Positions 47,935 through 61,000 of a stretch of 64,000 nucleotides of DNA are shown piece after piece. Each line of letters opens with the position of its first letter. Position 1 is the first letter of the stretch. The DNA lies in NCBI RefSeq assembly GCF_012273895.1, contig NC_052130.1, positions 3,596,001 to 3,660,000 of the forward strand, given 5' to 3'. This stretch comes from Zerene cesonia (taxonomy: Eukaryota; Arthropoda; Insecta; Lepidoptera; Pieridae). Position numbers and translations under genes: made by a program. Below the pieces are notes generated by a model. It did no database searches, was not told where the DNA came from, and saw only the letters and a list, made by a program, of their open reading frames with translations.

Positions 47935-48050
47935 CACTCAGAAACCACGGGATCGATTACAATTTTCATTATTAGAAAGCTGTATCATCTCAGTGACATA
48001 GAATGTATAAGTACCACGAGCGAAGACGGAACGAACAGTTAGTATAATTT
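47935..48050 (-). repeat. Dispersed repeat (family D), inverted
   Basis: 'attagaaagctgtatcatct' to 'accacgagcgaagacggaac'. Confidence 0.5.
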
Positions 48051-48244
48051 ATATAAATTTGTCATGTCTCGGTGTTTGTAACCAAACTCCTATAAAACGA
48101 CTGCACCGGCTCTTACAAAATTTTGTGTAGCTACGTATCAGGTACCACTAAAATACACGGCTTTTTCAAGTTAACATTTGGAAAATGATATAAATATTTA
48201 AATAATACAATAACCGTATTATATAACTTGAATTATACTGGAAT

Positions 48245-48432
48245 ATTTAAAATCGTCACAATCGTCTTAGACTGAAGAGCACGGCCCTTGGACCCTGGTG
48301 GAGTGAAGATATCCGTAGGGTCTGGTAACAATTGGCGATAAGAGCAAACGACCAGGCTCAGTGGCGAGCTATAGGAGAGGCATATGTCCAGCAGTGGACA
48401 TTAAAAGGTTGATAATAATGATGTTGATGATT
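48245..48432 (+). repeat. LINE 3' tail (second family)
   Basis: 'gtgaagatatccgtagggtc', then 'ggcatatgtccagcagtgga', and a (gatgat)-like end. The order matches the 3' end of a lepidopteran non-LTR retrotransposon. It is distinct from family G. Confidence 0.6.
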
Positions 48433-48714
48433 TAAAATCGGTGAGTTTGTTTATGGTGTGAAGTTATCTACAAATTATCAAGAAATGCAGGATGTTTCCT
48501 ACTTGCTTTATAATACGAAATGTATATAAATCTCATAATCAATAATTTACTAAAAAATTGTAATAAATAGGCGTCTTGAAACTAATTCGAGTAAAAAAGA
48601 TACTCAATCCTTTTACAATTGATTAATTCATCAGACGCAGGTTGGCTGTTTTGAATGAAATCAAATTCAAACTATGAATATCCTATCCAATCCTATCCTA
48701 CTATCCTATCCCAC

Positions 48715-49998
48715 TAATAATATTATAAATGTGAAAGTGTGAGGATGTGTGTATGTTATTTACAATTTCCCACAAAAACTGCTTAACCGATCGCAATTAA
48801 ATTTGGTACGTAGATAGCTGGACAACTGGAATAACACATAGGCAACTTTTTATCCCGATATTCTTACGGGATACAGACGTACGCGGGTGGAACGCGCACT
48901 TGCGCAATTTGCCTCCCCCCTTGCGGAATGTGAGAACTGTTTCCACCTTTCGTCTCAAATATAGACAATTTGTTTTACAACANNNNNNNNNNNNNNNNNN
49001 NNNNNNNNNNNNNNNNNNNNNNNNNNNNNNNNNNNNNNNNNNNNNNNNNNNNNNNNNNNNNNNNNNNNNNNNNNNNNNNNNNNNNNNNNNNNNNNNNNNN
49101 NNNNNNNNNNNNNNNNNNNNNNNNNNNNNNNNNNNNNNNNNNNNNNNNNNNNNNNNNNNNNNNNNNNNNNNNNNNNNNNNNNNNNNNNNNNNNNNNNNNN
49201 NNNNNNNNNNNNNNNNNNNNNNNNNNNNNNNNNNNNNNNNNNNNNNNNNNNNNNNNNNNNNNNNNNNNNNNNNNNNNNNNNNNNNNNNNNNNNNNNNNNN
49301 NNNNNNNNNNNNNNNNNNNNNNNNNNNNNNNNNNNNNNNNNNNNNNNNNNNNNNNNNNNNNNNNNNNNNNNNNNNNNNNNNNNNNNNNNNNNNNNNNNNN
49401 NNNNNNNNNNNNNNNNNNNNNNNNNNNNNNNNNNNNNNNNNNNNNNNNNNNNNNNNNNNNNNNNNNNNNNNNNNNNNNNNNNNNNNNNNNNNNNNNNNNN
49501 NNNNNNNNNNNNNNNNNNNNNNNNNNNNNNNNNNNNNNNNNNNNNNNNNNNNNNNNNNNNNNNNNNNNNNNNNNNNNNNNNNNNNNNNNNNNNNNNNNNN
49601 NNNNNNNNNNNNNNNNNNNNNNNNNNNNNNNNNNNNNNNNNNNNNNNNNNNNNNNNNNNNNNNNNNNNNNNNNNNNNNNNNNNNNNNNNNNNNNNNNNNN
49701 NNNNNNNNNNNNNNNNNNNNNNNNNNNNNNNNNNNNNNNNNNNNNNNNNNNNNNNNNNNNNNNNNNNNNNNNNNNNNNNNNNNNNNNNNNNNNNNNNNNN
49801 NNNNNNNNNNNNNNNNNNNNNNNNNNNNNNNNNNNNNNNNNNNNNNNNNNNNNNNNNNNNNNNNNNNNNNNNNNNNNNNNNNNNNNNNNNNNNNNNNNNN
49901 NNNNNNNNNNNNNNNNNNNNNNNNNNNNNNNNNNNNNNNNNNNNNNNNNNNNNNNNNNNNNNNNNNNNNNNNNNNNNNNNNNAACGGGGCGCAACTAG
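48715..49998 (-). repeat. Dispersed repeat (family A) spanning a gap
   Basis: From 'actaataatattataaatgt' through 'gatagctggacaactggaat' and 'gatacagacgtacgcgggtg' up to the gap. 'acggggcgcaactagt' just after the gap matches the expected end of the family, so the gap sits inside one repeat, perhaps with a nested insertion. Confidence 0.55.
48983..49982. other. Assembly gap (1000 N)
   Basis: Placeholder gap flanked on both sides by parts of one repeat family. Confidence 0.99.
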
Positions 49999-50377
49999 TT
50001 TGTACGTATGCTTGCAGACAATTATTTGACTTATGTAAGATCTAAAATATCTATTTAGGTCTTTTGCCCGCATATTCTGCAAGCTAGTCACAAATGAGCA
50101 GAAAATTTAAAATAATCTTAAATAAAAATATAGATGGTGATAGAGAGACAGTGATATTAAGACAGAGAGTAGATTTAATTTGACTTCAACATTTTATTTA
50201 TTTGTTTATTGGTAATCTAACAGCTTTCCCTGTTAACTACATTACAACAATATATTTAATTTAACTATTAGCCGATAAAGGATTACAACATATTTATCAA
50301 GACGAAGAGATTTAATTGTTATGTATAAGTAAATATATGAGATTTCATGAAAGAAATCCTTCCTTCATTACTATCAT

Positions 50378-50535
50378 CATCATCATCATCAGCCCATATA
50401 TGTTCCCACTGCTGGGACACAGGCCTCCTATGAGGGTTCAGGCCATAATCCACCACGCTGGCCAAGTGCGGGTTGGCAGATGTCGCATGTCGTCGAACTT
50501 TTTGATTATTGGACATGCCGGTTTCTTCACGATGT
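50378..50535 (-). repeat. LINE 3' tail (family G), inverted
   Basis: 'atcatcatcatcatcagccc', 'cccactgctgggacacaggc' and 'ggtttcttcacgatgttttc'. It extends further into the element than the other copies. Confidence 0.7.
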
Positions 50536-50604
50536 TTTCCTTACTATACTACTATTAAAAATGTGGAAGTGTGTTTGTTCGTATTTTATGTCACGACGCA
50601 ACGG

Positions 50605-50780
50605 AGCTATCTATACTAATATTATAAAGAGGAAAGATTTGATTGTTTGTTTGTTTGTAATGGATAAACTCAAAAATTACTGGACTGATTTTATAAATTC
50701 TCTCACCATTAGATAGCTGCAACTTCGCTGACATAGGCTATATATGTACCTCAGGCGAAGCCGGGACGAACTGTTAGTTT
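50605..50780 (-). repeat. Dispersed repeat (family D), inverted
   Basis: 'tatactaatattataaagag' to 'caggcgaagccgggacgaac'; the most complete family D copy here. Confidence 0.6.
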
Positions 50781-52288
50781 TGTAATTTTGTGTCTATGAG
50801 ATCATTCTCCTAGAGGCTAGAGAGCGATAATAAAAGTTCCTTAGATAAGCGAAAAGAGGTAATCTCATCATATATATATTACTTTAATAGTAAATGAAAA
50901 ATGAATGAAACAATGTAAATTAACGGTATTCAATGAAGAATATATAAATTAATATCTAGTACTAAAAGTAATAAAAGTAGAAATAATCGATAGGTTAATA
51001 TTTAAGATAACAATTCTTTCTGGGCTTTCTTTTTGAATTTAGTGCAGCATAATAAAAAAATATCATTTACCATAGATTATATTGGAATTACATAATTAGT
51101 GGATTTTATGGAGCTTTTCCATATCAATAAGACTTTATCCTACAGATGTCGCTGAGCTTCTACCGTCGCATCTATAAATATTTAATTCAGTTTGTATTCA
51201 TAGGAAAGAAAAGACCACAGAATATTCTAGAAAAAAGGAGCAGTCTTCATGGCGTTCTTCTGTTAGCATCAAAAATGAATTAGCATTTCTCCATCTTCGG
51301 ATACCTATGCATTAAAATCAATTTATGAAACAAATACTATAATGGACCCAAAATAGACCAGCGAATGAATCATCCATAAAATGAAACATGGCATATAATT
51401 TCAAACACTAAGCATTAATGTAAAAGCAATGACTATTCATAGTTTATCGCGGTAACCATAATCTAACGCCCTTTACCACTCTGGCTGTCAAAACCAATAC
51501 AATAAAACAGTTATCTTCCACAATACATTATTACTTATCTCAATAACATGAAACCTGGTCCCTATTTTATTATAAAGTGCATTGTCTATAACCCACTCGA
51601 CCGCCGAACGTAAATAATTTAACTGTCTTAAAAGATTCAAAAATAGTTCCTTACATTGCCCCCCCTAATATGTACACCATTTGTCAGACCATAAGTCCAT
51701 AACTGGATTTAAACAGCGCGTTACAGGACACGCCCACTCAAAAATATTGTCATCTCGCTCTAGCACACCAAAATTTGGTATTACGTACAATGTAGAGATC
51801 CCACTCTACCAAATAATCGACAATGTGTTTACGTTCGATGTGTGTATACCAAAACAGCTTATGTTCTGCTAATTTTTTTCTGAAACTATACTTAAACTTA
51901 CAGCAGTACAGTTCAGTTTAGCTTAATTACAACCTAGGGGTGAAGTAGAAAGAGACAGCCTGAAAGAGACAAAACAAGCCATTCTGTTAAAGTTACTGAG
52001 TCCAAACGAGTTTTTATGTTTGGAAATCGTATTAAGCTTTTGTCGGAAACTGTTCCACTCAACAAGCATAGTTGAGTTGCGGACAAACTATCGTTTGAAG
52101 AGGTGGGGCAGCTGATTGGCTCATTCTTTCTGACATTGTGTTTTGAAACGTTCGCGGGCGGTGGTTAGTTTACGCGCGAATTGAATCGAAGCCGCGTTTT
52201 TGCACAGATAATCAAGTGTTCGAAATTCGAATATGTTTAATTTTTTGTGAAGTAAACATTTTGTGCCAGTGTTTTGAACTCGACGAAA

Positions 52289-52838
52289 ATGTCGTCTATA
52301 CATTCCGATGATGACCAGGAGGAGATTAACGTAGATTCTGACAGCAGACTGTCTGGCCAATGCGATAGGAGTATAGGTTCTGAGGACCATGACTCAGAAC
52401 ACAGTTATCACGACCGATATCGAGACTCTCCAAACGAGCATATGACAGAAACGCAGCCGCGAGTAAATCTGCCGTTTAGTATATCTAGATTATTAGGTAA
52501 ACAATTCGAGGACATAGAAAAGCGCCGGAACTCCGGCGAGAGTGATGATAGGAGTGATCAGGACACTGAATCCGAGAGTGTTAAGGACGATGGAAAAGAC
52601 AATAACATAGCATTAAATTTTGCACATAACCCTGGACTGTATACGAATTCTGGGTTGTTGTTACGGCCCGGCTTAGGACTGGGAGCTGGTTATGGGTTTT
52701 CTGGCAACCCTGGGGTAGTGAGAGTACCAGCTCATAGGGCACTGGGAGCGTTAGGCGCTTGGGGTGTCGCTTTGGACCCTATGAGACAGGCTGCGGCAGC
52801 TGCGTTCGCTCATCAAGTTGTGAAAGACAGATTAAATG
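52289..52838 (+). CDS. C15: C15/clawless (Tlx/HOX11-type homeobox) first coding exon, partial gene
   Basis: The ATG at 52289 has a good context (gacgaaaATG) and opens 183 codons plus one base up to donor G/GTACGT. Residues 1-60 are acidic and Ser-rich. Residues 61-70, LPFSISRLLG, are an eh1-type Groucho-recruiting motif. Residues 80-105 are again acidic. A Gly/Leu-rich stretch precedes GVVRVPAHRAL (142-152), which matches the conserved GVIRVPAHRPL block of vertebrate TLX proteins as I recall it. An alanine run and VKDRLNG at the exon end fit TKDRFTG, which leads into the TLX homeodomain. Known role in flies: nuclear transcription factor for distal leg and antenna (with aristaless) and neurons. 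The homeobox exon was not found up to 64000, so intron 1 exceeds 11 kb. Confidence 0.8.
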
Positions 52839-55800
52839 GTACGTATTTATTAAAAGTAAATTAAAATAATATTGTATGTTAGCTGCACTCGATAATTTAT
52901 AAGAGTATTATTGTTGTTTGAAATTTTTACTGTGCTATGCATAAGAAATTTTTGCAGAAAACTGTTTGCAAGCATTTGTATGCCATAAAAACAACTTAAA
53001 TAAGATGCAAAGAATTCGCAAACCAAATTTTTGCTAAAATTCACAAAACTTTTATCATCGAAAGTTTTGAAATTTGTGTTGTTATTTTCTCTCGCCCTCA
53101 CTAAGGTAGGTAATGTAAGATAATACATAAGATAACTTTGCTATATTCATAATGATTGATTTTTTGTCTTCTTTACCATCCATTGCATTAAGAAGTTTTA
53201 TGGCTATTTTAAAATATAAATGTCATTTAAACGTTTTATAAGAATTTATGGAGCACAATTTTATATTTTACATAAAAAGAAATATATTAGATAAAATGTA
53301 GTGTTAATATTCATTTCACATCTCACAAATGCATAATATGCTCATTTTCGAAAGAGCATTAGTAATAAAAAACCAAAATGCAAAATATCCGGAACGCTTT
53401 TAAATTTCGAATCGCAATCTCAAAACAATAAATCACTTTGAGTTTGTATGTAAATCTTTAGCTAACACAGATTATATAAAAACAATGTTATCCGCAGTTG
53501 TATTAAAAAAGTGGCAACGTCCGGACGATCACCGTTGCGTGTGTCACAGCATATTTTTTTATATATTCCTTTTGTTTTTTTTTTTTAATTTTTTACCTGC
53601 CATGACGCCTAGGCTATAATTTGTCGCGTAGCGTCGCATCAATACAAATTGGACCATTTTTTAAAGTTTAAAAAAAATGATTATAGGTAGCTGATTAGTG
53701 TCGGGTGGGTAAACATTTTAGAGCAAAAGTGCCGCCGAAATTTCTTTTGATATACAAAAACGTACCTAATATCGATGTTGGTTGAATGCATATTTTATTG
53801 TAATTGTTATAGGTGGCTACATATTTAGGAACCAAATCCTTTTTTTTGAATACAGATATAGGCTGAAAAAATTTATATCTTTGTAAGTATATCTGTCGAA
53901 TATAAACTTCCTTAAGTTTAGTCATTGTACCGTAGTGAATGCTTAAAAAAAACCTAGACTTACAACCCTAATTATTCTTCCCTACTCTTAATTATCTGTT
54001 ACATTGCAATTTAGCCCATATTTTTTGCCCATCCTGGCGCGTGATGGACCTCCCGACGTGATTTTTTACGGCCACAAATAGAGGAAGTGCGGACGTCGCC
54101 TATAATTGAGACAATAGCTGTGAATTGGCAACCCAACTCCTTTGTCATTTTAGCGCCAATAATTTGACAGATATTTGAAAAAGGAAGTCCGGTTTGATAA
54201 TTTCGTTTTATCTGTGGTTCGTTGATCGACCTCTGTCTCTGCGTAAGACATTTGAATATAGAAACCTTTTAAATATTGAAATAATGTTATTTAGCTGATT
54301 AAAAATAAAGATTTAAATGTAAGTATACTATAAAAATTACATGAGGCATAAAATTGATGCTGATCTTACGTCATCAGTATACAAGTCTTAAGTGGAATGA
54401 CTTCTTAGTTTTATGTTTTTTTCCTTTATTAGGTTCTACATTATTATGTCCATATTCTTGAGGATAACATTAATCCATATCTATGCGTATTTTTTTTATT
54501 TGTCTTTTTAAAAAAATATGAATATTCAATATGATCTACTGCATTGCATATAAATATTTTATAATTTTCGATTTAACAACCGTTTGTGTCAACCAATTTA
54601 ATTAACAAAAAGAAAAAAAATATTTAAGAATTGGTCATATAACCACCATACCACATTAGTTAATCTATTGGCTTAACACAAATTTAATTTATAAACCTTC
54701 ATCAATAATCCAAACATTTTAAAACAGAAGATAAAGTTAGATCGTTGACAATGATAAATGAATCCGGTTCTAAAAAATGTTTAGAATAACGAAAAAAAAA
54801 AATCTTATAATTAGCACAAAACCGCTGAGGTCAACAACCTTTACGTGGTCATTTAATAATCTGTGGAAATGCAGACAGTTGGGAAAATGACTAGATTATC
54901 TGGAGCGTATCAGACTCGCTCGAGTTAGGCACCGTTTGTGGTCAGCTGACTAGACTGGTCGAAAGTGTTAAATGGTTGGTTTAGGGTTACGTAGGAGCCA
55001 TTTTACGATACGATTTTTGTGTGTGGATAGTTACCGATTTTACCGTAGAAAAACATCTAATTACCATGTGAAGATTCATTATGATGAGAATTTGAACCAC
55101 TCCAAATTTTATAAATTACGATATTTCACGCTATAACTATCAATTTCCTATAGGCGGGCAATCCGCGGGCTGCATCTTGTAGGTTTTATACAAAAACGTT
55201 GTTCCGATAACCTGAATATTAAACAAGCAAATACATAATAATATTGTATGGTTAATTCATTATATAAACTGATAAGCTTTAATTAATCATTGATGAACCT
55301 GCATTTATAAATGAAGGAGCATAGGAAACCTACAATTTAGTACATCCAATAATTTTGATACAATTATTGCGTGCATAAAATTGTAGAAAACGTATGTACA
55401 ATAACACAATGACATACTGACAATGTATTGGTTTATTTATTGCTACTATAAAGAACCTAAATAAACGACCAAATCATTTATACCATACATTTTGTAGTTT
55501 TTAATTCGTTTTAACATGTGACTAAAATTTTGTTATTTCCGAAATAAGAAAGCTAGGTGAAGGTATTATATAGAAGGTGTAAGACGCTATTTCTTCTCAT
55601 GTTAAAATATATATAATATAGTATCATGTTATGATATTTATAACATAGTTATATGTATTGTATTAGTCTGTTAAAAAGTGGCCAAATGCTATTCCTGATA
55701 GCCTTTCAAATAAAAAAAATTCATCTCAAAATTTCTAAATTTGCAATTCATGTTGTTCAACGAATAATCTCAGCGCTAATGAATAAAAAAAACATTAATT

Positions 55801-57899
55801 TTTACCTCTAATAGTCGCATAATCATAAAAAGCGTTTGGAAATCAATAGGCATCGTAATCGTTTCGATCTTGTAATCAGTAGTTACCATTTCCGCTTACT
55901 GGACGACCGCAGATTTCCCTAATGGGGTACCTTACGGCGATAACGTAATCTTTTTATCGGTTTTTGTTTTAAATTTAGTAATTACACGATAATAATATCA
56001 TCACTAATATACATGAAAAAGTGTGTTTGTTTGACCCTTTCATGTCGCAACGGATTGATTTTGTGATGTGATTTTTTGTGTCTTGAAAGCGATATAGGAT
56101 TCTTTTGCCGTAGTGAAACATCTCATTCCTTTGCGAATTTATATTGATTTTCCTTTGATAGCTACTGGAGTCATATAAATAATTGACTTACGAAACGAAG
56201 ACTATTATTCAGCTATGACAATTATTATAAGACCATAAATGACAAAATGGGTGTGAAATTAAATAATCTTAGATACGACGAAAAGCTTTGCAACAAATAG
56301 TACCTATTAAACTAAACAATGAAATTTTAGACTAAGGTATTGTATTAACCCCGTCCGTGATGCATAAGAGGTGCCTAAAGACAAAATTATTTCATCCAAT
56401 CAAATTGAATCCTTTAAATTCATATAAACAAGATAAAAATTTAAATTTATTTGTGTACTAGAGTTACATGTTCGCGAAGGTAAGGTGATAAGGTATATTT
56501 GTGAAAAATAAATAAAAAAGTAAAATTTGCACAACCTGCTTGATGGATTTATATAAAACTTGTTATGAAGATGAAAACTTATTACTGCAGGTACCTAGGA
56601 AGTAATATTAAGAATTGGCTGCTTTGATTGAAGTTCTCCAAGAGCAATTCTGTTGGAAAACAACGAAGCTTCGTTCTTTTTTTTGCTGTAACAAAGACAC
56701 CTGGTGAGGTTCGTAAATGGTAAAACTACGTTATGACAAAAGGGCTTCTAGAAGAAGTCTAATGAAAAAAATAAATGAGTCATGAGTTAGTTGTTACTTA
56801 CATAGGAATTAAAACATGCTTTTATCGGAGTAGTCACCACGCCAACAAAGCCGTCCGCTGGTTCTTACATAAACAACCAATAACCAATTTCATAACCTAC
56901 AAACTATTACAAATAAGAAAACATTAATAACTACAAACCAAAAACAAACAAAATTAAAAATAAACATCTTTCAAGACTGCGGTTCTCCCTCAATTACATA
57001 AACGCTTTGTTCAGCTGCTTGTAATTACATAATTATTTAGTAATATAATAAAATTGTCTTCAATTCAATGCTACGATTTACCTTCGTTTACCTCACAATT
57101 ATTATCAAGCGACTAAGCATAAGAATTCAGGCCAAAACGTTTATCAAGACATTTGCAAATTGTGCATTCAGAATAAAGCTATTTGGTTGATTGTTTTATA
57201 AACAATATAAATTTGTACGCTATAAATAATACATTAAGTCAGTTAATTGTCAACGATTTGATATTATTTTAAAGCTAACATTTTTTATATTCTCTCAGTC
57301 TTTATTAGGTTAGATGGCATAACCTACTAATTGCTACTTGAATACAACCTTTATCCATACAGTAGATAAGTATCTGACAAATTCCCTTGTTTTTTTGAAC
57401 TTCTAGAATGTTCTTATCATTAACCATACATCATTACATCTTTGATTGAGAAAAGGTTTTTGATTTATAAGCTATGAGAATAAAACATATAATAGCTTTA
57501 AAAATCGCTATAATGCATTTATTAACGTATTCATTACAATTGATAGTGCATATAGAAGCAATAAATCTAGCGTAAACGAGTTTTGGACATTGTCAAAATT
57601 TAGGACTCAAGATATGTTAGTTGTAAGCTGCGATTAAATAGATTTTTAAAGTAATTATGTATCTATTTATACAACAAATAGAAGCAAGCAGAACAGCACG
57701 AATGTTAAATCACAGGTGAACAATCAAGATTTTCTTACAACCGTAACAATATCGTTGGCGATTTATTAGTAGTCTGTATTTAACATGTAATAGAAGGTAT
57801 TCGAGAAAAAACGAACAGTTTGTATTAGACACAATAAAAATAAACATATTAAAAAATTAGTTACCTACTAGGTTTTTATTACTTTCGGTTCTTTTTTTC

Positions 57900-58010
57900 T
57901 CTTTCGAAACACAGCAGTATGCTATTTCACGCCGGTCTTCTGTGTGGGTGTGGTACTTCCCCGGTGCGAGCTGGCCCAATTCGTGTCGAAGCGTGCTCGA
58001 CTGCGACACA
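57900..58010 (-). mobile_element. Truncated retroposon (family F)
   Basis: 'aacacagcagtatgctattt' to 'ttcgtgtcgaagcgtgctcg', matching the internal part of 26282-26638 and 43345-43708 but lacking the rest of the 3' half. Confidence 0.6.
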
Positions 58011-61000
58011 CAAAGTTTTTATACTTCCGAATATTCTCTCCGTTTTAATTATTATAAATACTAAGTCTAAGCTTCTATCTTTAACCATTTCTATAAGAGC
58101 AGCAGTTTGCTTAAAAATCTCAAAAAGATTAAACATAGACAACTAGTTATAGCTTCGAGATAAGTTTTTAACGTAAACTTCTAAGGTATTTTAGTTTCTT
58201 TAACAACTACGAAATGAGGTATTAATATGGAAGGAACTACAAAATTCCTCACGCGGCTTAATACCAATGTATTTATGCATACAACTCGTTTGAAGTCCGC
58301 CGACGGAGCTAATAACATAATTAATAGCTATTTGTACATAATTGGTGTTGTACAGATGTTTATTTATTTATGGCGCGCGTCATTTGTGCCAATAAAACAA
58401 CATGATGATGTTGGGAAATGATCAGAGCGTAATGAGATGTTATAAATTGTTTATTTATTCGCTTACGGTTTTAAACGAGTAATGAGTTGACAAACTTATG
58501 AGAGAACTTCAAAAAGGTATCGTATTACACTTTCGAACTATTTGTTTTTTGATTTTGATTAGATTTTTCTAGTATTAACCCAGATAACTAGACGGTAAGT
58601 ACATGTGACGCATTAATTTAAAGAAACACAAGCGACTTTGACGTCTGTTTCATAAGTTTTTTACGCGCTTGCTTATGCCCGTGGTTTATCACTCGTTAAA
58701 TTCGGAGTAGTTTAATAGATACTGTTATACATATAAAACTTTATTTTGAATATCTTTACCTATCAAAAAACCCCATAAACATCCGTTGCGTAGTTTAAGC
58801 ATAAGATTAATAAAAATTAAGCATACATAGGGACAGATGAAAGCGACTTTATACTATGTAGTGATATTTGTACATTTATATGTAAAATGTTTTGTATTTC
58901 ACATAAAGCCAATATGCAGCCGCCAGCCACACAATCATCGATGTAGCAATCCATACCAATCTATACGGTTATCATTTTTCGCAAAACCTCTCTCCGCATT
59001 TCCCCTGAGGGCAGATGTTATGAAAATTTGAGATCATATGAGCCCGCGATGATACGCGGCTGAAATTGTCTTAACACCTTATTTTTATGGCTCAAAGCGT
59101 ATTCAAAATATACGGTATGTGTGCTAGAACATTCGATTGTGTTTTGTTTTGCTTTTGTGATTGATAAGGGTGATATTGTATACGCTTGCCTACAGAATTC
59201 ATCATCAAGGGATTAATATAATATGTTTTCTTAATTTTATTTATACCATGTATGTACTTTTGTTCGTTTATCTATTATCTACATGATATGTTAAAATTAT
59301 AATTTTCAAATGATTCTAATACTTATTTTTCTCAATTTAATTTTTAGTGACAAAATAGATACATCACAATATCGTGTTAACAGTCCTGCACGATCAAATT
59401 CCAATAGAAACGCACTCAATATCTTAAAATATATTGCTATGGGCCATAAACTGAGCCCAATGCTGATATATTTTATCAGCAATCCATAACGTGCTAGGTT
59501 ATAAAAGAAGCCATACTTCAAACGTGAAAATATATGAAACCCCGCGAGCGATATAACGCGTAAAATATTATACCGCTACGCTTTAGTAAGATTACATATT
59601 TCTACAGAGAAATACAATTTAGCAATGGCGACATTTATACTCATTTTATGTTATTCAACGATGCATTTGATAAGCTTTCGCCTTATTTATTATTCTTTCA
59701 AAAACACGTTTGCGACATGAAGTAATTAATTTTAGAGGAATTGGCGGTTATTCTGTGGTTTTATACTATGGCTAATTAATTTGTTCTATAGGCATATTAT
59801 ATTGTTTAATAGTTATCAAAACAAACGAAGATATTTAATAGTATAAATGTATTCCATGTGCTATTTTCTTAAAAATCTAAACTTGTCATTTGAAAACGCG
59901 GTAGTATTAGGATGACCTAATACTTGAAGCAAATTAAGAAGAAAAGCCCTTCAAAAGCCAAACCCTTGATCTTCTCACGCATTACAAAAAATATGTATCA
60001 CACGCGACACAGCTACGGACATGACGAAACGTTTCAAAGAAGTATTTAAATTTAATTATACGCGATTATACATAATTAGGCTGACGCTGGGTTGCGATGA
60101 CAACTGCGGGACAAAATTTTAATGAGGTCGTGCGTATAATGATTCGTGCGGTCACAAATTGCTTTAGGTCGAAATTTCGTTTGCGTGAATGGATTTAATA
60201 TCTTTGTTATTATTTGGATGTCGATCCGCCCTGTAGTTATATTAAATATTGGTACGTATGTTTTGTGCGTTAAAATTGGATAAATTATGACGCAGAGCTA
60301 AGAGAAAAGATTATTTCGGTGTCGTTGTAATTTAAATAACAATAATTTATTATATTATAATAGGCTTGGAAGATTTGAACTCTTTTAGATACTGTATCTA
60401 AAATTTAAATAGTAAAACATGGGTCAAGTGAAAATTGGACTTGCTAAGGGCGGAACCAGGAAGTCATTGTTAATTTATATAATGTCGAAAATTAATATCC
60501 ATTGTACATTTTATTTATCAACTACATAGCAATATGATATTTTAAAATGAACACAAACCACAAAAGACCTTACTAACAGACAATTGGTTTTCTTAAAGAA
60601 CTAACCTTGTTTTCGTCGCAAGAAATTTATAGACGGACATAACATATTCATTGGCAATTTTGTATAACGTCTACATCTCATGGAGGTACTAAAGCGCAGC
60701 GTCATAAAGGCATTCCTTTGTACCAACAAACGTATGTCCGAAAATGCAACCGATTTTCCAATTGCATCGCATTCGGTTCCTGAATATTCCATGAGGCAAC
60801 AGGATTGAAGCGCGTAGTAACTAACGCGAATTGGTATCGTTGTTGCCTGCAATATATATGAGGTTTTTCCGTTGTTTTTTCGCCCGCCCAGTCCGCTGTA
60901 ATTGTGATATGCAGCGATTGTTGTTTTTGATTGCGTTCCACGGTTTATTCGATTGTTTATGTGTTTATTGGTATTTTTTGGGTTAATGCAGATGGTATTG

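Larger units (their letters stand above)
45836..52288. other. Intergenic between the SPH array and C15
   Basis: No gene is recognised. It contains a retroposon with target duplication (46058-47285), two assembly gaps, repeats at 47935-48050, 48245-48432, 48715-49998, 50378-50535 and 50605-50780, and AT-rich unique sequence. 52090-52288 is the C15 promoter and 5' UTR region, with higher GC content. No TATA box was identified. Confidence 0.5.

Noticed and set aside
52274..52288. Upstream extension of the C15 frame to 52274
   Set aside because: That position is a TTG codon. The first ATG in good context is at 52289, matching the expected start.
52289..52838. Engrailed/invected as the identity of this exon because of the FSIS eh1 motif
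   Set aside because: The eh1 motif is shared by many homeobox families. The RVPAHRAL block and KDRLNG end fit Tlx/C15, and engrailed-specific motifs are absent.
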